A DNA stretch of 64,000 bases from Paraburkholderia flava (GCF_004359985.1 NZ_SMRO01000001.1:124001-188000); one strand, 5' to 3'. Counted from the first letter of the stretch, positions 20,007 to 29,211 are shown. Made by a program: numbers and translations. The notes: generated by a model from the sequence alone, not told the origin.

Positions 20007-20516
20007 TCATTCCGCCGCCCATTCGGCAAGCGTCGTGATCGTATTGATGTTACGTGCCGTCCCGTTCTTCGCGGCGGGAATCTTCAGCTTCGTTTTCGCC
20101 ATCCCGTCGCCGTAGTGCACGTAGATTTCGTTCACGCCGAGCGCGGCTTCTTCGTTGTGCTGGCCGCTCATGTGTTCGAGCGCGTCGGCGGCCGGGGCGC
20201 CATCGAGAAAGATTGCGACCGTGCGATTCGGCGGGGCCGATGTAAACGGATTCGCCGCGAGCACCGCAGCCATTTCGGGCCCGGTGCGAATCGCGACGCC
20301 GACCGGCTTGCCCGCCCACGCTTCGAGCGCGTCTTCGAGCTTCTTCTTCACGCCCGCCTTCGACAGCCTGCTCGCGAACACGACGTTGCCGCTCGCGATA
20401 TACGTGCGCACGTCGGTACAGCCGATCGATTCGCAGATCGAGCGCAGTTCGCTCATCGGCAGCTTGCCGGTGCCGCCGACGTTGACGGCGCGAAGGAGGG
20501 CGATGTAGGTCGTCAT
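20007..20516 (-). CDS. DUF1697-family protein
   Basis: The 169-residue product has the characteristic DUF1697 start (YIALLRAVNVGGTGKLPM) and the mid-motif TYIASGNVVF, plus a C-terminal KxxARNxxT-like element (GTARNINTITTL). The family is widespread and small, of unknown biochemical function. The gene lies 15 bp downstream of the phosphatase-like gene on the same strand, so the two may be co-transcribed. Length and start agree with the family. Confidence 0.88.
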   Translation of the reverse strand: MTTYIALLRAVNVGGTGKLPMSELRSICESIGCTDVRTYIASGNVVFASRLSKAGVKKKLEDALEAWAGKPVGVAIRTGPEMAAVLAANPFTSAPPNRTVAIFLDGAPAADALEHMSGQHNEEAALGVNEIYVHYGDGMAKTKLKIPAAKNGTARNINTITTLAEWAAE

Positions 20517-20531
20517 GCGCGCATTCTAGCG

Positions 20532-21950
20532 CTACTTTTTGCGTAGAAGCGCGCGGATTGCCTTCGCCTGTGCGGGGCGTCCGTGATCGCGCGCGGCGAA
20601 ATGCGCGATCGTGCGCTGCGTCAGATCGACGTTCACGTAATCGTTCGGCGCTTTCGCGTTTGCATCGCTGGCCGAGTGATATTCGATCCGCAATTGCGAC
20701 GCGTTTGCGACGATCCGCAGATAGCCGTAATTGCTGTCGTCGTAGTTTTCCAGCACGACCTGATCGACCTTGCCCGTCGCCGCCTGAAAAACCTGCGGCG
20801 CACGCAGCGGCGGCGCGTTTTTCGCGGTCAGCTTGATGAGCCCGTGACCGCCGTTGCCGCACACCACATACGGAATCTGCGTGCCGTCCGCGTTGCGCGT
20901 GCGCGTGTAACGCTGGTAGTTGTGTGCATGTCCCGACAGGAACGCATGCGGCCATACGCCGTGCTTGCTGCACAACGCGTCGATCTGCGCGAGCATGTCG
21001 GCGCTCGGTCCATGCTGGCCGAGCGCATACGGCGGATGATGATCCGCGATCAGCAGCGCGCCCTGGTAGTTCTCGGCCTTCACGCGCGCGAGCGCCGCAT
21101 CGAGGTAGTCGAGCTGGCTGTTGCCGATCTGCGGGTTCGCGATCACGCCAGGGTCCTCGAGCGTATTGCTATAGAGAACGAGGACGCGCACGAACGGCGC
21201 GTCGAACGTGAAGAACACGCCGGGCTGGATCTGCGCGGTGCGCGACAGGCCACCCGCATCGGACGTCACGGTGAAATTTTCCGAGCAGAAGTTGTTGAGC
21301 CACGCGGTGAGGCTCGTCGCGTGCGTTTCCGGCGATACCATGCCGTCGTGATTCCCCGCACACGACAGGATCGGCGCAGGGTAGTCGCGATACGGCTCAT
21401 AGAACTGGTCGTAGTAGTAGCGCGCCTCGCCGAAGCTGTACACGACATCGCCGAGCAGCAGCGCGAACTGCGGCACTTCGGCTGCGTCGGCTTCGGTGAA
21501 ATCGGCGGTCATCTTGTCGGCGACTTCGTTTTGCGTCGACGGGCCGCCCGTATTGCCGCAATCGCCCATCGCATGAAACACGAGTTGCCCGGAGGCCGTG
21601 ATCCGTTTCACTGCGGCCGTGTTGCCGCCGAGCACGTCGGCGAGTGACAGCTGCGGCTCGACGCCGCCGCGCGGCGCCGGAAACGGCAGCGGGAACAGTT
21701 TGTGTTCGGCATTGAGCTTGTCGATTTCCTTGTACGCGGCCGTGTCGGATGCATGCTGGATGCGGAACACGGTCGGGTCGGCGGTGGGCTGCGGTTGCGA
21801 GAAGACCGGTGCGCTCAGGCTGCGGATGCCGAGCGGCAGATGCGGGGTCGCGAGATTCGGTGTCAGCGGTGTGGCGGTTGTTTTACGCGAGTCTTTCTGG
21901 CTGGTTTCATTCGCCTTCTTGCGGGGTTTCGATTTCGACTGCGTGGGCAT
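20532..21950 (-). CDS. Purple-acid-phosphatase-like metallophosphoesterase
   Basis: The ATG at 21950 follows AGGAG by about 7 bases; the frame is open 63 bases further. The 472-residue protein contains the two-metal set in order: GDCGN, LLGDVVYSFG, CAGNHDG, IADHHPPY and SGHAHNYQRY. This matches the purple acid phosphatase/calcineurin-like family. The first 45 residues are Lys/Ser/Thr-rich and hydrophilic, with no signal peptide, so the protein appears cytosolic, unlike many relatives. The substrate is probably a phosphomonoester or diester. It has no link by sequence to the phosphoesterase of the GTPase cassette beyond the shared fold. Confidence 0.82.
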   Translation of the reverse strand: MPTQSKSKPRKKANETSQKDSRKTTATPLTPNLATPHLPLGIRSLSAPVFSQPQPTADPTVFRIQHASDTAAYKEIDKLNAEHKLFPLPFPAPRGGVEPQLSLADVLGGNTAAVKRITASGQLVFHAMGDCGNTGGPSTQNEVADKMTADFTEADAAEVPQFALLLGDVVYSFGEARYYYDQFYEPYRDYPAPILSCAGNHDGMVSPETHATSLTAWLNNFCSENFTVTSDAGGLSRTAQIQPGVFFTFDAPFVRVLVLYSNTLEDPGVIANPQIGNSQLDYLDAALARVKAENYQGALLIADHHPPYALGQHGPSADMLAQIDALCSKHGVWPHAFLSGHAHNYQRYTRTRNADGTQIPYVVCGNGGHGLIKLTAKNAPPLRAPQVFQAATGKVDQVVLENYDDSNYGYLRIVANASQLRIEYHSASDANAKAPNDYVNVDLTQRTIAHFAARDHGRPAQAKAIRALLRKK

Positions 21951-22076
21951 GCGAGGCTCCTGATCGAAGGCGCGTGACGCGCGCGTGGGGACGCAAGGCA
22001 GACTGCGGCTCATTCTTTGTGCTGAAGCCGTAGCCGAACCCTGTGACCCGTGCGGATCAGGAAAGTGCCAACACGA

Positions 22077-22232
22077 TTACGACAACGCGTCGAGCAACCC
22101 GTACCACGCGACGCCCGCGTTGATGTACCCGCGCTGCAGCGCGTGCAGAGGAATCGGTTTGATCGCGATGCGTCCGGCCCAGCGATACTCGTACTCGACG
22201 CCTTCGAGCTGCGGATAGAGCAGTCGCGCGCT
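22077..22232 (-). pseudogene. Remnant of the C-terminus of an FAD-dependent (DAO-type) oxidoreductase
   Basis: On the minus strand a reading frame encodes LLYPQLEGVEYEYRWAGRIA and continues to a stop at 22077. YxWAGxIA followed by a short Gly-rich stretch (GYINAGVAWYG) resembles the final strands of glycine-oxidase/putrescine-oxidase-like FAD enzymes. Nothing upstream on that strand continues the enzyme. Only about 50 residues remain, so this is a decayed fragment, called with moderate confidence. Confidence 0.4.
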
Positions 22233-22234
22233 TC

Positions 22235-22646
22235 GTGTGCATGAGGTTCGTGCCGATCCATATGCCGATCGGCAGTCGCATTCCGATGTACTGCACGGCA
22301 TCGGGTCACGCGTTTCCGAGCGCATTGCCCGAGACCGATGCGCGCGTGTTGCTCGAAGCGAGCGAGCGCACCGCGCACACAACACACCACCACCGATCTC
22401 GACAAACTCGAAGCGCTGTTATTGCAGGCACGTCGCAACGGTTATGCGTCGAATCGCGAGGAGCTGTTCATCGGCGACATGACGATTGCTGCTCCGGTGC
22501 TCGACAGCGAACGTCGACCGGTTGCATCGGTCCACGTGGTCGCACCGACGAGTCGATGGACGTTCGCCGATGCGCAGCAGCGTCTCGCACCCGCAGTGAT
22601 CGACTGCGCGCGCGGCATCAGCAAATCGATTCGCACGTTGTCGTAG
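22235..22646 (+). pseudogene. Frameshifted C-terminal remnant of an IclR-family regulator
   Basis: Two adjacent frames together give the IclR effector-binding domain. The first (from about 22235) carries GSRIPMYCTASGHAF and LPETDARVLLEAS. The second (to the stop at 22646) carries TTDLDKLEALLLQARRNGYA, then ELFIGDMTIAAPVLD and a typical C-terminus. The frame changes near 22370-22395. The N-terminal helix-turn-helix is missing, and the sequence before 22235 is the unrelated oxidoreductase fragment. This is a dead gene formed by deletion plus frameshift. Confidence 0.65.
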
Positions 22647-22726
22647 GAGCATCGATTGGTTAGCACAAACGACGAACATTCGACCCGTGCCGGATGGGCG
22701 GGGAAATGAACAGAAAGGTCTGCAAC

Positions 22727-22755
22727 TTAACTAATTCATGCGACACGGATATACT
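22727..22755 (+). promoter_or_regulatory. Candidate sigma-70 promoter for a small RNA
   Basis: TTAACT (22727-22732) and TATACT (22750-22755) are spaced by 17 bases, giving fair matches to the -35 and -10 boxes. No open reading frame begins downstream before the strong terminator at 22871. Confidence 0.45.
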
Positions 22756-22761
22756 TTGCCG

Positions 22762-22897
22762 CGAAGCGCGAGTCGCTTGCCCATTAGTTGGACAGCGGGC
22801 GAGCGCCGCATCGAATTGACGCAGTACTGTCTCTCAGGTTCTGGTAGCCCTCGGAATAACCAGAACCCTTAAGCCGGCCCCAGGCCGGCTTTTTTTT
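22762..22897 (+). ncRNA. Candidate small non-coding RNA
   Basis: A predicted transcript of about 135 nt runs from just after the TATACT box to a classic intrinsic terminator. It includes a perfect 8-bp hairpin (GGTTCTGG at 22837-22844 pairing with CCAGAACC at 22860-22867) just before the terminator stem. There is no coding potential. The region lies between the IclR remnant and the end of the converging chemotaxis operon. It could alternatively be merely a read-through terminator block; no known RNA family was recognised. Confidence 0.4.
22871..22897 (+). terminator. Rho-independent terminator
   Basis: A 9-bp perfect stem (AAGCCGGCC at 22871-22879 with 22883-22891) has a 3-base loop and is followed by an unbroken T tract to 22897. 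It is the strongest intrinsic terminator seen in the window. On the minus strand it could also stop the chemotaxis operon, which ends at 22979. Confidence 0.88.
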
Positions 22898-22978
22898 GTC
22901 CGCGTGTTTAGTTGGGTTTGTGTGCGTGTTTAGTTGTGACTCGCGTGACGATGACGTCAAGCGAGTTCTGAACAAGTG

Positions 22979-24508
22979 TCAAGCAAACGCTTCGAGCGTC
23001 GCGTGTTCGCACAGCGTCGCGAGGTCGATCAGCAGCAACGTACCGATGCCGGGCACCTCGACGACTTCTTTCATGCTGCCGCGCAGACCTGCCACGGCCT
23101 GTCCGGTGAGCATCGACGGCACCGGAATCCGGTCGCCGCCGTCGATCGTCACGATGTTGTCGACCGCATCGACGACGAGCCCGACCTTGCCGTCGCGATG
23201 CTCGATGATCAGCAGCCGCGCCGCATCGAGGTCCGCGTACGGCGGCATGCCGAGCATCGCGCGGACGTCGATCACGGTGACGAGTTCTCGGCGCAGGTTC
23301 GCGACGCCGCGCACGAACGGCGGCGCACCGGGCGTCTTCACGACGTCGGCGGGATAGCCGATCACTTCGCGCAGCTGGCCGATCCGCACGCCGAGCAGAT
23401 GGCCGAGCCGGAACGTCACGTAGGTTTCGCGCGGGCCGCGACGGCGTCCGTGGCGGCCGGTTCCATTTTCGGCATCGGTTCGCGCGCGGTCCGCTGCGCG
23501 GTACAGCTCGCGATGACCGGTCACCAGCGCGTCGATCTGCGGGTCGGCAAGCAGCGCGTCCGCGTTCAGCAGCAGGATGCTGTCGAGTCCTGCGCGATCG
23601 AGACAACCCGCGAACAGCGCGACGTCGCGTCGCGCATACGCGGGCATCGGCAGCAGTTCGTCGTCGCGATAGCCGACGATGCTCCGCACTTCGTCCACGA
23701 GCAGACCCACGTGCGCGTCGCGCTGCGCGAGGATCACGATGCGGCGCAGGTCGCCTGGTGTGCCGGGTTCGCAGATGGCTGTGCGTCCCGGCGGCGGCGC
23801 GTCGACCAACCCGACGAAGCGTGCGAAGTCGAGCACCGGCACCGTGCTGCCGCGCAGATTCAGCATGCCGACGCAGACCGCGTCCGCGAGCGGCGACGGA
23901 TGCAGCGCGGGCACGCGGATGATCTCTTGAATGGCCGCCATCGGCAGCGCGAGGTGCGCACCCGCGACGACGAACGACACGGTTTGCCGACGCTGCGCGT
24001 GCTGTGTCTGCTGCGCGAGCCGACCATCGCGAGCGCCTTCACGCGACGACTGAGGCTGCGGCACATCGGGCAACCCCAGCAAAGCCGCCGCCGACAGAAT
24101 CTGCAGAATGCGTTCACCGCCGTTCAGCTTCAACGCACCGCAGATCACCGCGCGGCCCGGCTCAGTGGTCGCGAGATCGATCTTCTGTTCGGCGGGCACA
24201 CGAAGGATCTCGCCGGTCGCATCGAACAGCAGACCGATGCGCATATCGCCCAGCTCGACGATCGCGACCTTGCGGCCGGCGTCGACGCTGCAACCGGCCA
24301 GGCCGAGCAGCGGACGCAGATCGACAATCGGAATCAGCGTGCCGCGCAGGTTGAAAAGTCCCAGCAGATGCGCGGGCGACAGCGGCATCCGCGTCACGGT
24401 AGCCGGATAGTTGACGACTTCCTGCAGCGCGGCCACGGGCAGCGCGAGTTCGGTCGTGTCGAGCTGGAACGAACCATACAGCTCGACGGCGGCGGGGCGG
24501 TTTTCCAT
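22979..24508 (-). CDS. Protein with three tandem CheW domains
   Basis: The 509-residue protein is made of three consecutive CheW-like modules, at about 1-140, 175-315 and 365-500. Each has the family pattern of a V/I-rich strand, then GxxNLRGxxxPV(V/L)D (GLFNLRGTLIPIVDL, MLNLRGSTVPVLDF, VANLRRELVTVIDV), and a closing GLLVD-like strand. The modules are joined by Gln/Arg-rich linkers. CheW couples receptors to the CheA kinase, so a triple CheW could bridge several array partners. It is the last gene of the mcp-cheR-cheD-cheW order on the minus strand. No CheA, CheB or CheY gene is present nearby. Confidence 0.9.
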   Translation of the reverse strand: MENRPAAVELYGSFQLDTTELALPVAALQEVVNYPATVTRMPLSPAHLLGLFNLRGTLIPIVDLRPLLGLAGCSVDAGRKVAIVELGDMRIGLLFDATGEILRVPAEQKIDLATTEPGRAVICGALKLNGGERILQILSAAALLGLPDVPQPQSSREGARDGRLAQQTQHAQRRQTVSFVVAGAHLALPMAAIQEIIRVPALHPSPLADAVCVGMLNLRGSTVPVLDFARFVGLVDAPPPGRTAICEPGTPGDLRRIVILAQRDAHVGLLVDEVRSIVGYRDDELLPMPAYARRDVALFAGCLDRAGLDSILLLNADALLADPQIDALVTGHRELYRAADRARTDAENGTGRHGRRRGPRETYVTFRLGHLLGVRIGQLREVIGYPADVVKTPGAPPFVRGVANLRRELVTVIDVRAMLGMPPYADLDAARLLIIEHRDGKVGLVVDAVDNIVTIDGGDRIPVPSMLTGQAVAGLRGSMKEVVEVPGIGTLLLIDLATLCEHATLEAFA

Positions 24509-24547
24509 GTGAGCGTTCCTCGTCGGGTTCGGTGAAGATCGCGCGCG

Positions 24548-25060
24548 TCAGTGCGAACGCGCGATCCGTTTGACCGCATACGTGTGCTGCGCGCAGTCGA
24601 TCGACAGTTGCCGGCCGCATTCGCCTCCGACATCCGCATGCACGACACGCAAGCCAAGCGATGCGAGCAGACGCTGCGCGGCCTGCACGTTCTGCTCGCC
24701 GATCAGGCCGTGCTTCGGCGTCGGCACGTGATGCATCATGTTCGCGCCGCCGGCGAGCACGACTTCGAGCGCATCGCGCGGCGCGAGCGTCGCGTGCATT
24801 GCCGCGAGCAACGCGGGCACGGCATCGACGACGTATTTCGCACTGGATGTTGCTATGTCTGCAGCGCTGACAAGCTCGGGATGCGACGCATGCGGCAGCA
24901 GACAATGCGCGAGACCGTACACCGCACGCTCGCGCCACAGCAGTCCGATGCCGACACACGAACCGAGCGTCGCACGCAGTACGTCGTTGCCGCTGCCTAC
25001 TGCGAGCGCGCACATCCGCACCTGGATTTCACGCGGGGTATCTACGTCGGGTTTATCCAT
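24548..25060 (-). CDS. cheD: Chemoreceptor glutamine deamidase CheD
   Basis: The 170-residue protein has the CheD catalytic pair: the nucleophilic Cys in LGSCVGIGL and the His in YGLAHCLLP. The conserved KYVVDAVPALLAAM and VLAGGANMM segments and the GEQNV element follow. CheD deamidates receptor glutamines. The gene overlaps cheR by 8 bp (start at 25060, cheR stop at 25053), implying coupled translation. Length is normal for the family. Confidence 0.93.
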   Translation of the reverse strand: MDKPDVDTPREIQVRMCALAVGSGNDVLRATLGSCVGIGLLWRERAVYGLAHCLLPHASHPELVSAADIATSSAKYVVDAVPALLAAMHATLAPRDALEVVLAGGANMMHHVPTPKHGLIGEQNVQAAQRLLASLGLRVVHADVGGECGRQLSIDCAQHTYAVKRIARSH

Positions 25061-25886
25061 GATTAGCCGCCTGATTCCGGTACACCAGCGGCTGCTCGAA
25101 CGCGAACCCCGTTTCGAAGCGGCTCAACGATTCCGACTCGCCGACGATCAGCACGCCATCCACCGTCATCGTGCGGCGCACGTTTTCGAGCACGGTCTGC
25201 TGTCCTTCAGCATCGAAATAGATCAGCACGTTACGCAGCAGCGCGAGATCGACGCTGCCGATCGCATCGGGCAGCGCGTACAGGTTGTGCGGCCGGAACG
25301 CGACGTTCGTGCGCAACACGGCACGCGCGCGAATGCCACCGTCCTGCGTATCGAAGTAGCGTTCGAGCAGATCGGGTCGCGCGTGCCGCAGACTGTCCGC
25401 GCTGCGGCCTTGATAGAACCCGTCGGCAGCACGACGCAGGATGCCTTCGGAAATGTCGGTGGCGAGAATGCGATAGCGAAAGCCCGGCCGCAGTGCGCGG
25501 AACTCCTCGCACAGCATCGCGAGGCTGTACGTCTCCTCGCCGCTCGACGCGGCCGCCGACCAGATCCGCAACGTTGCGTGCGGATGCGCGTCGTGCCACT
25601 GCGGCAGGAAGTGCGCGGCGAGGTAGTCCCAGATGCGCGGCGTACGGAAGAACGACGTCTCGTTGGTCGTCACGACATCGACGAAGTCCTTCACTTCGCC
25701 CGGCAGCGCTTCGAGAATCCGCAGATAGTCGCGATAGTCCGGCAGCGCGAGCGCCTGCAGACGACGGCGCAAACGGCCTTCGAGCAACGGCCATTTGCGC
25801 TCGTTCATCGCGATGCCGGTATGACGGCGCACCTGCTCGATGAGCGCGTGCCGGGTCGCCTGATCGGCGTCCAGATCGGTCGTCAT
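25053..25886 (-). CDS. cheR: Chemotaxis protein methyltransferase CheR
   Basis: The 277-residue protein has the CheR N-terminal helical domain (about 1-75) and a SAM-dependent methyltransferase domain. Visible motifs are VTTNETSFFR, the SAM-site SAAASSGEETYSLAM, ILATDISEGIL and LLRNVLIYFD. It methylates receptor glutamates. No TPR or C-terminal extension is present. It lies 12 bp downstream of the receptor gene and overlaps cheD by 8 bp. Confidence 0.95.
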   Translation of the reverse strand: MTTDLDADQATRHALIEQVRRHTGIAMNERKWPLLEGRLRRRLQALALPDYRDYLRILEALPGEVKDFVDVVTTNETSFFRTPRIWDYLAAHFLPQWHDAHPHATLRIWSAAASSGEETYSLAMLCEEFRALRPGFRYRILATDISEGILRRAADGFYQGRSADSLRHARPDLLERYFDTQDGGIRARAVLRTNVAFRPHNLYALPDAIGSVDLALLRNVLIYFDAEGQQTVLENVRRTMTVDGVLIVGESESLSRFETGFAFEQPLVYRNQAANHG

Positions 25887-25898
25887 GGGCAGTACCTG

Positions 25899-27596
25899 TC
25901 AGACGACGAAGCGCGTGACGGTCTGGTCGAGCGTTTGCGCGCCCTGCATCAGCGTGCCGGTTGCACGGGCGATCGTGTCGCAGGCGGCCGCCGATTTCTC
26001 GGTTTCCTCCGCGATCTGCTGGATCGCCGTGCTGACTTCGCGTGCGGCCACCAGCTGTTCGTCCGCGCCGCACGAGATCTCGGAGATCGCGTGCGTGGTG
26101 CGGCTCACACCCGCGACGATGCGGTCGAACGCCTCGCCCGCGTTGCGCGAGATCTCGCTGCCCTGTGCAACGCGCTTCACCGACTCGTTGATCAGCTTCG
26201 AGATTTCCTTCGTCGCCTGCGACGAACGCTCGGCGAGCTTGCGCACTTCGTCCGCGACGACCGAGAAGCCGAGCCCGTGTTCGCCCGCACGCGCCGCTTC
26301 GATCGCCGCGTTGAACGCAAGCAGGTTGGTCTGACTCGCGATCTCGCCGATCACCTTGATGATTTCGCTGATGTCTTCCGACGACTTGTTGATCAGCTCC
26401 ATCGATTCGATCGACCGCGCGATCGCCTTCGCGCCGCGTTCGGCTTCCTGCTGCGTGTCTTTCGCGAGATGGTCGGCGCTGCGCGAGTTTTCCGCGATCG
26501 AGTTGATCGACGCGGTGAGTTCCTCGATCGACGCGTTCATTTCCTCGACAGTAGCGCCGAGCAGCTGCGCGCCGCTCGCCACCGTGTTCGCGCGACCCGA
26601 GATGTCCTGCGCGGAGCCGGAGAAACCGCTCGCCGAATCGACCACTTTGCCGATCACGCCGCGCAGGTCTTCCATCATTCGCTTGATGCCGGCTGCGAGC
26701 TGGTCGATCGGTTCGTCGCCGGTCGTCGCGATCGCGCCGGTCAGATCGCCGGACGCCGCGCGGCTCACCACGTCCAGCAGGTCCGCGACCTTGCGCTGAT
26801 CGTCTTCCGCGCGATGCTTCACGCGTTCTTCGAGTTCAACTTGCGCAGTAACGTCGGACGCAAACTTGACGACCTTGTACGGCCGGCCGCTCGCATCGAG
26901 AATCGGGTTGTAGGTCGCCTGAATCCATACCGCGCGACCGCCTTTGCCGACGCGCCGGTAGCGGCCGGAGTCGAACTCGCCGCGATTCAGCTTCGCCCAG
27001 AACGCACGATATTCAGGGCTCGCCGCGTGCGCATCGTCGACAAAAATCCGGTGATGCTGACCGACGATTTCGTCGAGCCGATAACCGAGCGCGTCCAGAA
27101 AATTCTGGTTCGCCGACAGCACCGTGCCATGCAGATCGAATTCGATCACGGCCTGGGCCTTGTCCATCGCGTGGACCTTGCCCTGGTATTCGGCGGTCTG
27201 GCGTCGTGCGGCAGTGACGTCGGTGGCGAACTTGATGACCTTGTACGGCTTGCCGGTTTCGTCCAGCACCGGGTTGTACGACGCGTTGATCCAGATCTCG
27301 CGGCCGTCGCGACCGATCCGGCGATATTCGCCCTGATCGAATTCACCGCGTGCGAGTTTTTCCCAGAACTGCCGGTAGGCCGCGCTTTGCGTGTATTCGG
27401 GTTCGCAGAATATCCGGTGATGCTGGCCGCGAACTTCGGCGAGCGTGTAGCCGAGTGCGTTCAGGAAGTTATCGTTGGCATGCAGGATGGTGCCGGACAG
27501 GTCGAATTCGATGACCGCCTGGACCCGGTTGAGCGCCGTGCTGACGGCGTGCAGTTCGTGCAATTCCAGATTGCGTTCGGACGTAGCAATTTCCAT
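25899..27596 (-). CDS. Soluble methyl-accepting chemotaxis protein with two PAS domains
   Basis: The 565-residue receptor has PAS domain 1 at about 20-135 and a closely similar PAS domain 2 at about 142-257. Both carry the VIEFDL.G..L.AN.NFL and GQHHRIF motifs. A short HAMP-like helical stretch follows at about 265-320, then the signalling domain with the hairpin tip [20 protein letters not shown]. There is no transmembrane segment or signal peptide, so it is a cytoplasmic sensor. PAS pairs of this kind often bind haem or FAD for oxygen/redox sensing, but the cofactor cannot be read here. First gene of the chemotaxis operon. Confidence 0.92.
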   Translation of the reverse strand: MEIATSERNLELHELHAVSTALNRVQAVIEFDLSGTILHANDNFLNALGYTLAEVRGQHHRIFCEPEYTQSAAYRQFWEKLARGEFDQGEYRRIGRDGREIWINASYNPVLDETGKPYKVIKFATDVTAARRQTAEYQGKVHAMDKAQAVIEFDLHGTVLSANQNFLDALGYRLDEIVGQHHRIFVDDAHAASPEYRAFWAKLNRGEFDSGRYRRVGKGGRAVWIQATYNPILDASGRPYKVVKFASDVTAQVELEERVKHRAEDDQRKVADLLDVVSRAASGDLTGAIATTGDEPIDQLAAGIKRMMEDLRGVIGKVVDSASGFSGSAQDISGRANTVASGAQLLGATVEEMNASIEELTASINSIAENSRSADHLAKDTQQEAERGAKAIARSIESMELINKSSEDISEIIKVIGEIASQTNLLAFNAAIEAARAGEHGLGFSVVADEVRKLAERSSQATKEISKLINESVKRVAQGSEISRNAGEAFDRIVAGVSRTTHAISEISCGADEQLVAAREVSTAIQQIAEETEKSAAACDTIARATGTLMQGAQTLDQTVTRFVV

Positions 27597-27910
27597 CGCG
27601 TTCCCCTCGTTGAACGTGACGTGGTGGCAGGAACCCGGTCTCCTGCCGCAGCAGGAAAGTCAGGTTTTCTCTCAGAACTCTTATATCGGCGACCTTGCCG
27701 GAAGCGGGGGCGGGCAATGGGCACCGCCGCGCCGCCCGCTCTGGCAGGCACCGTGTCTGCATAACGGCAGCGCGCGAGAGGACTTGATTAGGGTTTTCGC
27801 GTAAAAAAAGCCGCGCGATCCGGCTGGGGCCGGCGGCGGCTGGAGAAGTACAGCGAGAAATACGGCGGGGAGTACAGCGTGGAACCGGCAGCAATCTCCG
27901 GTTTCCCGCT
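27597..27910. other. Gene-free interval between the paralogue operon and the chemotaxis operon
   Basis: These 314 bases must hold the promoter of the chemotaxis operon (minus strand, 5' side at 27597 onward) and the terminator of the operon ending at 27911. The terminator is listed separately. No coding sequence or repeat is seen, and no clear -35/-10 pair was picked out. Confidence 0.5.
27803..27841 (-). terminator. Intrinsic terminator of the paralogue operon
   Basis: Read on the minus strand, a GC-rich stem whose outer arms are AGCCG and CGGCT is followed by an unbroken run of seven T residues. It lies about 70 bases after the stop of the last paralogue (27911). Confidence 0.7.
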
Positions 27911-28528
27911 TCAGCCCATGATCACGTTCGCGAGCTTGAACTGATACGGCGCCGCAGCGGTGCCCGCGCCGCCGCCCGTCATCACGATGTCGGCGCTTGC
28001 GATGCCGAGCAGCGACAGCTCCGTGTTGATGTCCGAGATCACGGCCGAGTTCATCACCTGGCCCTGTTCGATCTGCGACGCGGTGCCGATCCACAGCGTC
28101 GGCTTGAACTCGAACACGGCCTTTTGCCCCGGCACGACACCGGTTTTCTTCGCGAGCAGCCGGTTGTCCTTGAACACCGACGCGGTGATCGCGCCCGAAC
28201 GCAGGTCGTTGCGCAGCTGGATCTCGCGCGAACTCGTCGATGCGCCGGCGAGCGCGAGCACGTTGCCCGACGTCGAGCGCGCGACGCTGAACATCTGGCC
28301 GTTCTGCGCGGCTTTTTGCGGCATGAAGTTGCCGTCGGAATCGCTCGCGGTGACGGCGGTGCGCATCGGGAATACGAACGGATGGTTGTCGCCGCGTCCG
28401 CAGTTGCTGATCACCTTCCATGCAACGGACAGCTCGTCGAAGCTGGTCGATACGTTCTTCTGGAACAGCACGACCTGGCTGTTGTTCACGTCGTTCGACA
28501 GATTGATGAAATTCAGTTTGATGTCCAT
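27911..28528 (-). CDS. Beta-rich protein of unknown function, tandem paralogue 1
   Basis: The 205-residue protein has no signal peptide, membrane helix or recognised domain. It is the third-transcribed of three tandem homologues (29356, 28594, 27911). Shared positions include an N-terminal LNFINLSND pattern, VVLFQKNV, AWKVISNCG, HPFVFP, PGQKAVFEFKPTLWI, NTELSLLGIAS and SADIVMTGGG. The alternation of short hydrophobic strands suggests a beta-sandwich. Gene order after an esterase and a phasin-like gene suggests a common operon, with a terminator at 27803. Function unknown. Confidence 0.8.
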   Translation of the reverse strand: MDIKLNFINLSNDVNNSQVVLFQKNVSTSFDELSVAWKVISNCGRGDNHPFVFPMRTAVTASDSDGNFMPQKAAQNGQMFSVARSTSGNVLALAGASTSSREIQLRNDLRSGAITASVFKDNRLLAKKTGVVPGQKAVFEFKPTLWIGTASQIEQGQVMNSAVISDINTELSLLGIASADIVMTGGGAGTAAAPYQFKLANVIMG

Positions 28529-28593
28529 GACTTACCCTTAACGGATGGAATGAGCAGCGGCAGACGCGCTGCCGCTGCCTCGCACGCGTGGCT

Positions 28594-29211
28594 TTACGCC
28601 ATCACGACGTTTTCGAGCCGGAACGTGAACGGCAGCGAGCGCGGGCCGGGGCCGCCACCCGTCAGCACGATGTCGGCGCTCGCGATACCGAGCAGCGACA
28701 GTTCCGTGTTGATGTCCGAGATCACCGCCGAGTTCAGCAACTGGCCCTGTTCGATCTGCGACGCGACGCCGATCCACAGCGTCGGCTTGAACTGGAACAC
28801 GGCCTTCTGTCCCGGCGCGATCGAGGTCTTCGTCGCGAGCGGGCTGCCGTCCTTGTAGATGGTCGCGTTCGCGGCGCCCGCAGCCAGGTCGTTGCGGACC
28901 TGCACTTCCGAGCTGCTGCCCGGATCGCTGCCGAGCTGCAGCACATCGCCCGACGTCGAGCGCACGATCTGGAACACCTGACCGTTCGTCGCCGTCTGCT
29001 GCGGCATGTAGTTGCCGTAGCTGTCGCTCGCGCTGACGGTCATCGTCATCGGGAACTTGAACGGGTGGTTGTCGCCCTGACCGCAGTTGCGGATCACCTT
29101 CCATGCGATCGCCAGTTCGTCGAAATCCGTCGCGACGTTTTTCTGGAAGATCACGATGCTCGAGTTGTTGGCATCGTTGGATCGATTCACGAAGTTCAGC
29201 TGGATGTCCAC
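28594..29211 (-). CDS. Beta-rich protein of unknown function, tandem paralogue 2
   Basis: A GTG start at 29211 is chosen because AAGGAG lies 7 bases upstream and it gives 205 residues, exactly the length of the neighbouring paralogue. The frame is open further to 29298. The sequence closely follows paralogue 1 (LNFVNRSNDANNSSIVIFQK, CGQGDNHPF, APGQKAVFQFKPTLWIG, SADIVLTGGG). The spacing to paralogue 1 is 65 bp. Cytosolic by lack of a signal. Function unknown. Confidence 0.8.
   Translation of the reverse strand: MDIQLNFVNRSNDANNSSIVIFQKNVATDFDELAIAWKVIRNCGQGDNHPFKFPMTMTVSASDSYGNYMPQQTATNGQVFQIVRSTSGDVLQLGSDPGSSSEVQVRNDLAAGAANATIYKDGSPLATKTSIAPGQKAVFQFKPTLWIGVASQIEQGQLLNSAVISDINTELSLLGIASADIVLTGGGPGPRSLPFTFRLENVVMA

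Noticed and set aside
24738..27764. A 1008-residue open frame on the plus strand.
   Set aside because: It is antisense to cheD, cheR and the chemoreceptor gene. It is Arg/Asp-rich with no family features, as expected for a high-GC shadow frame.
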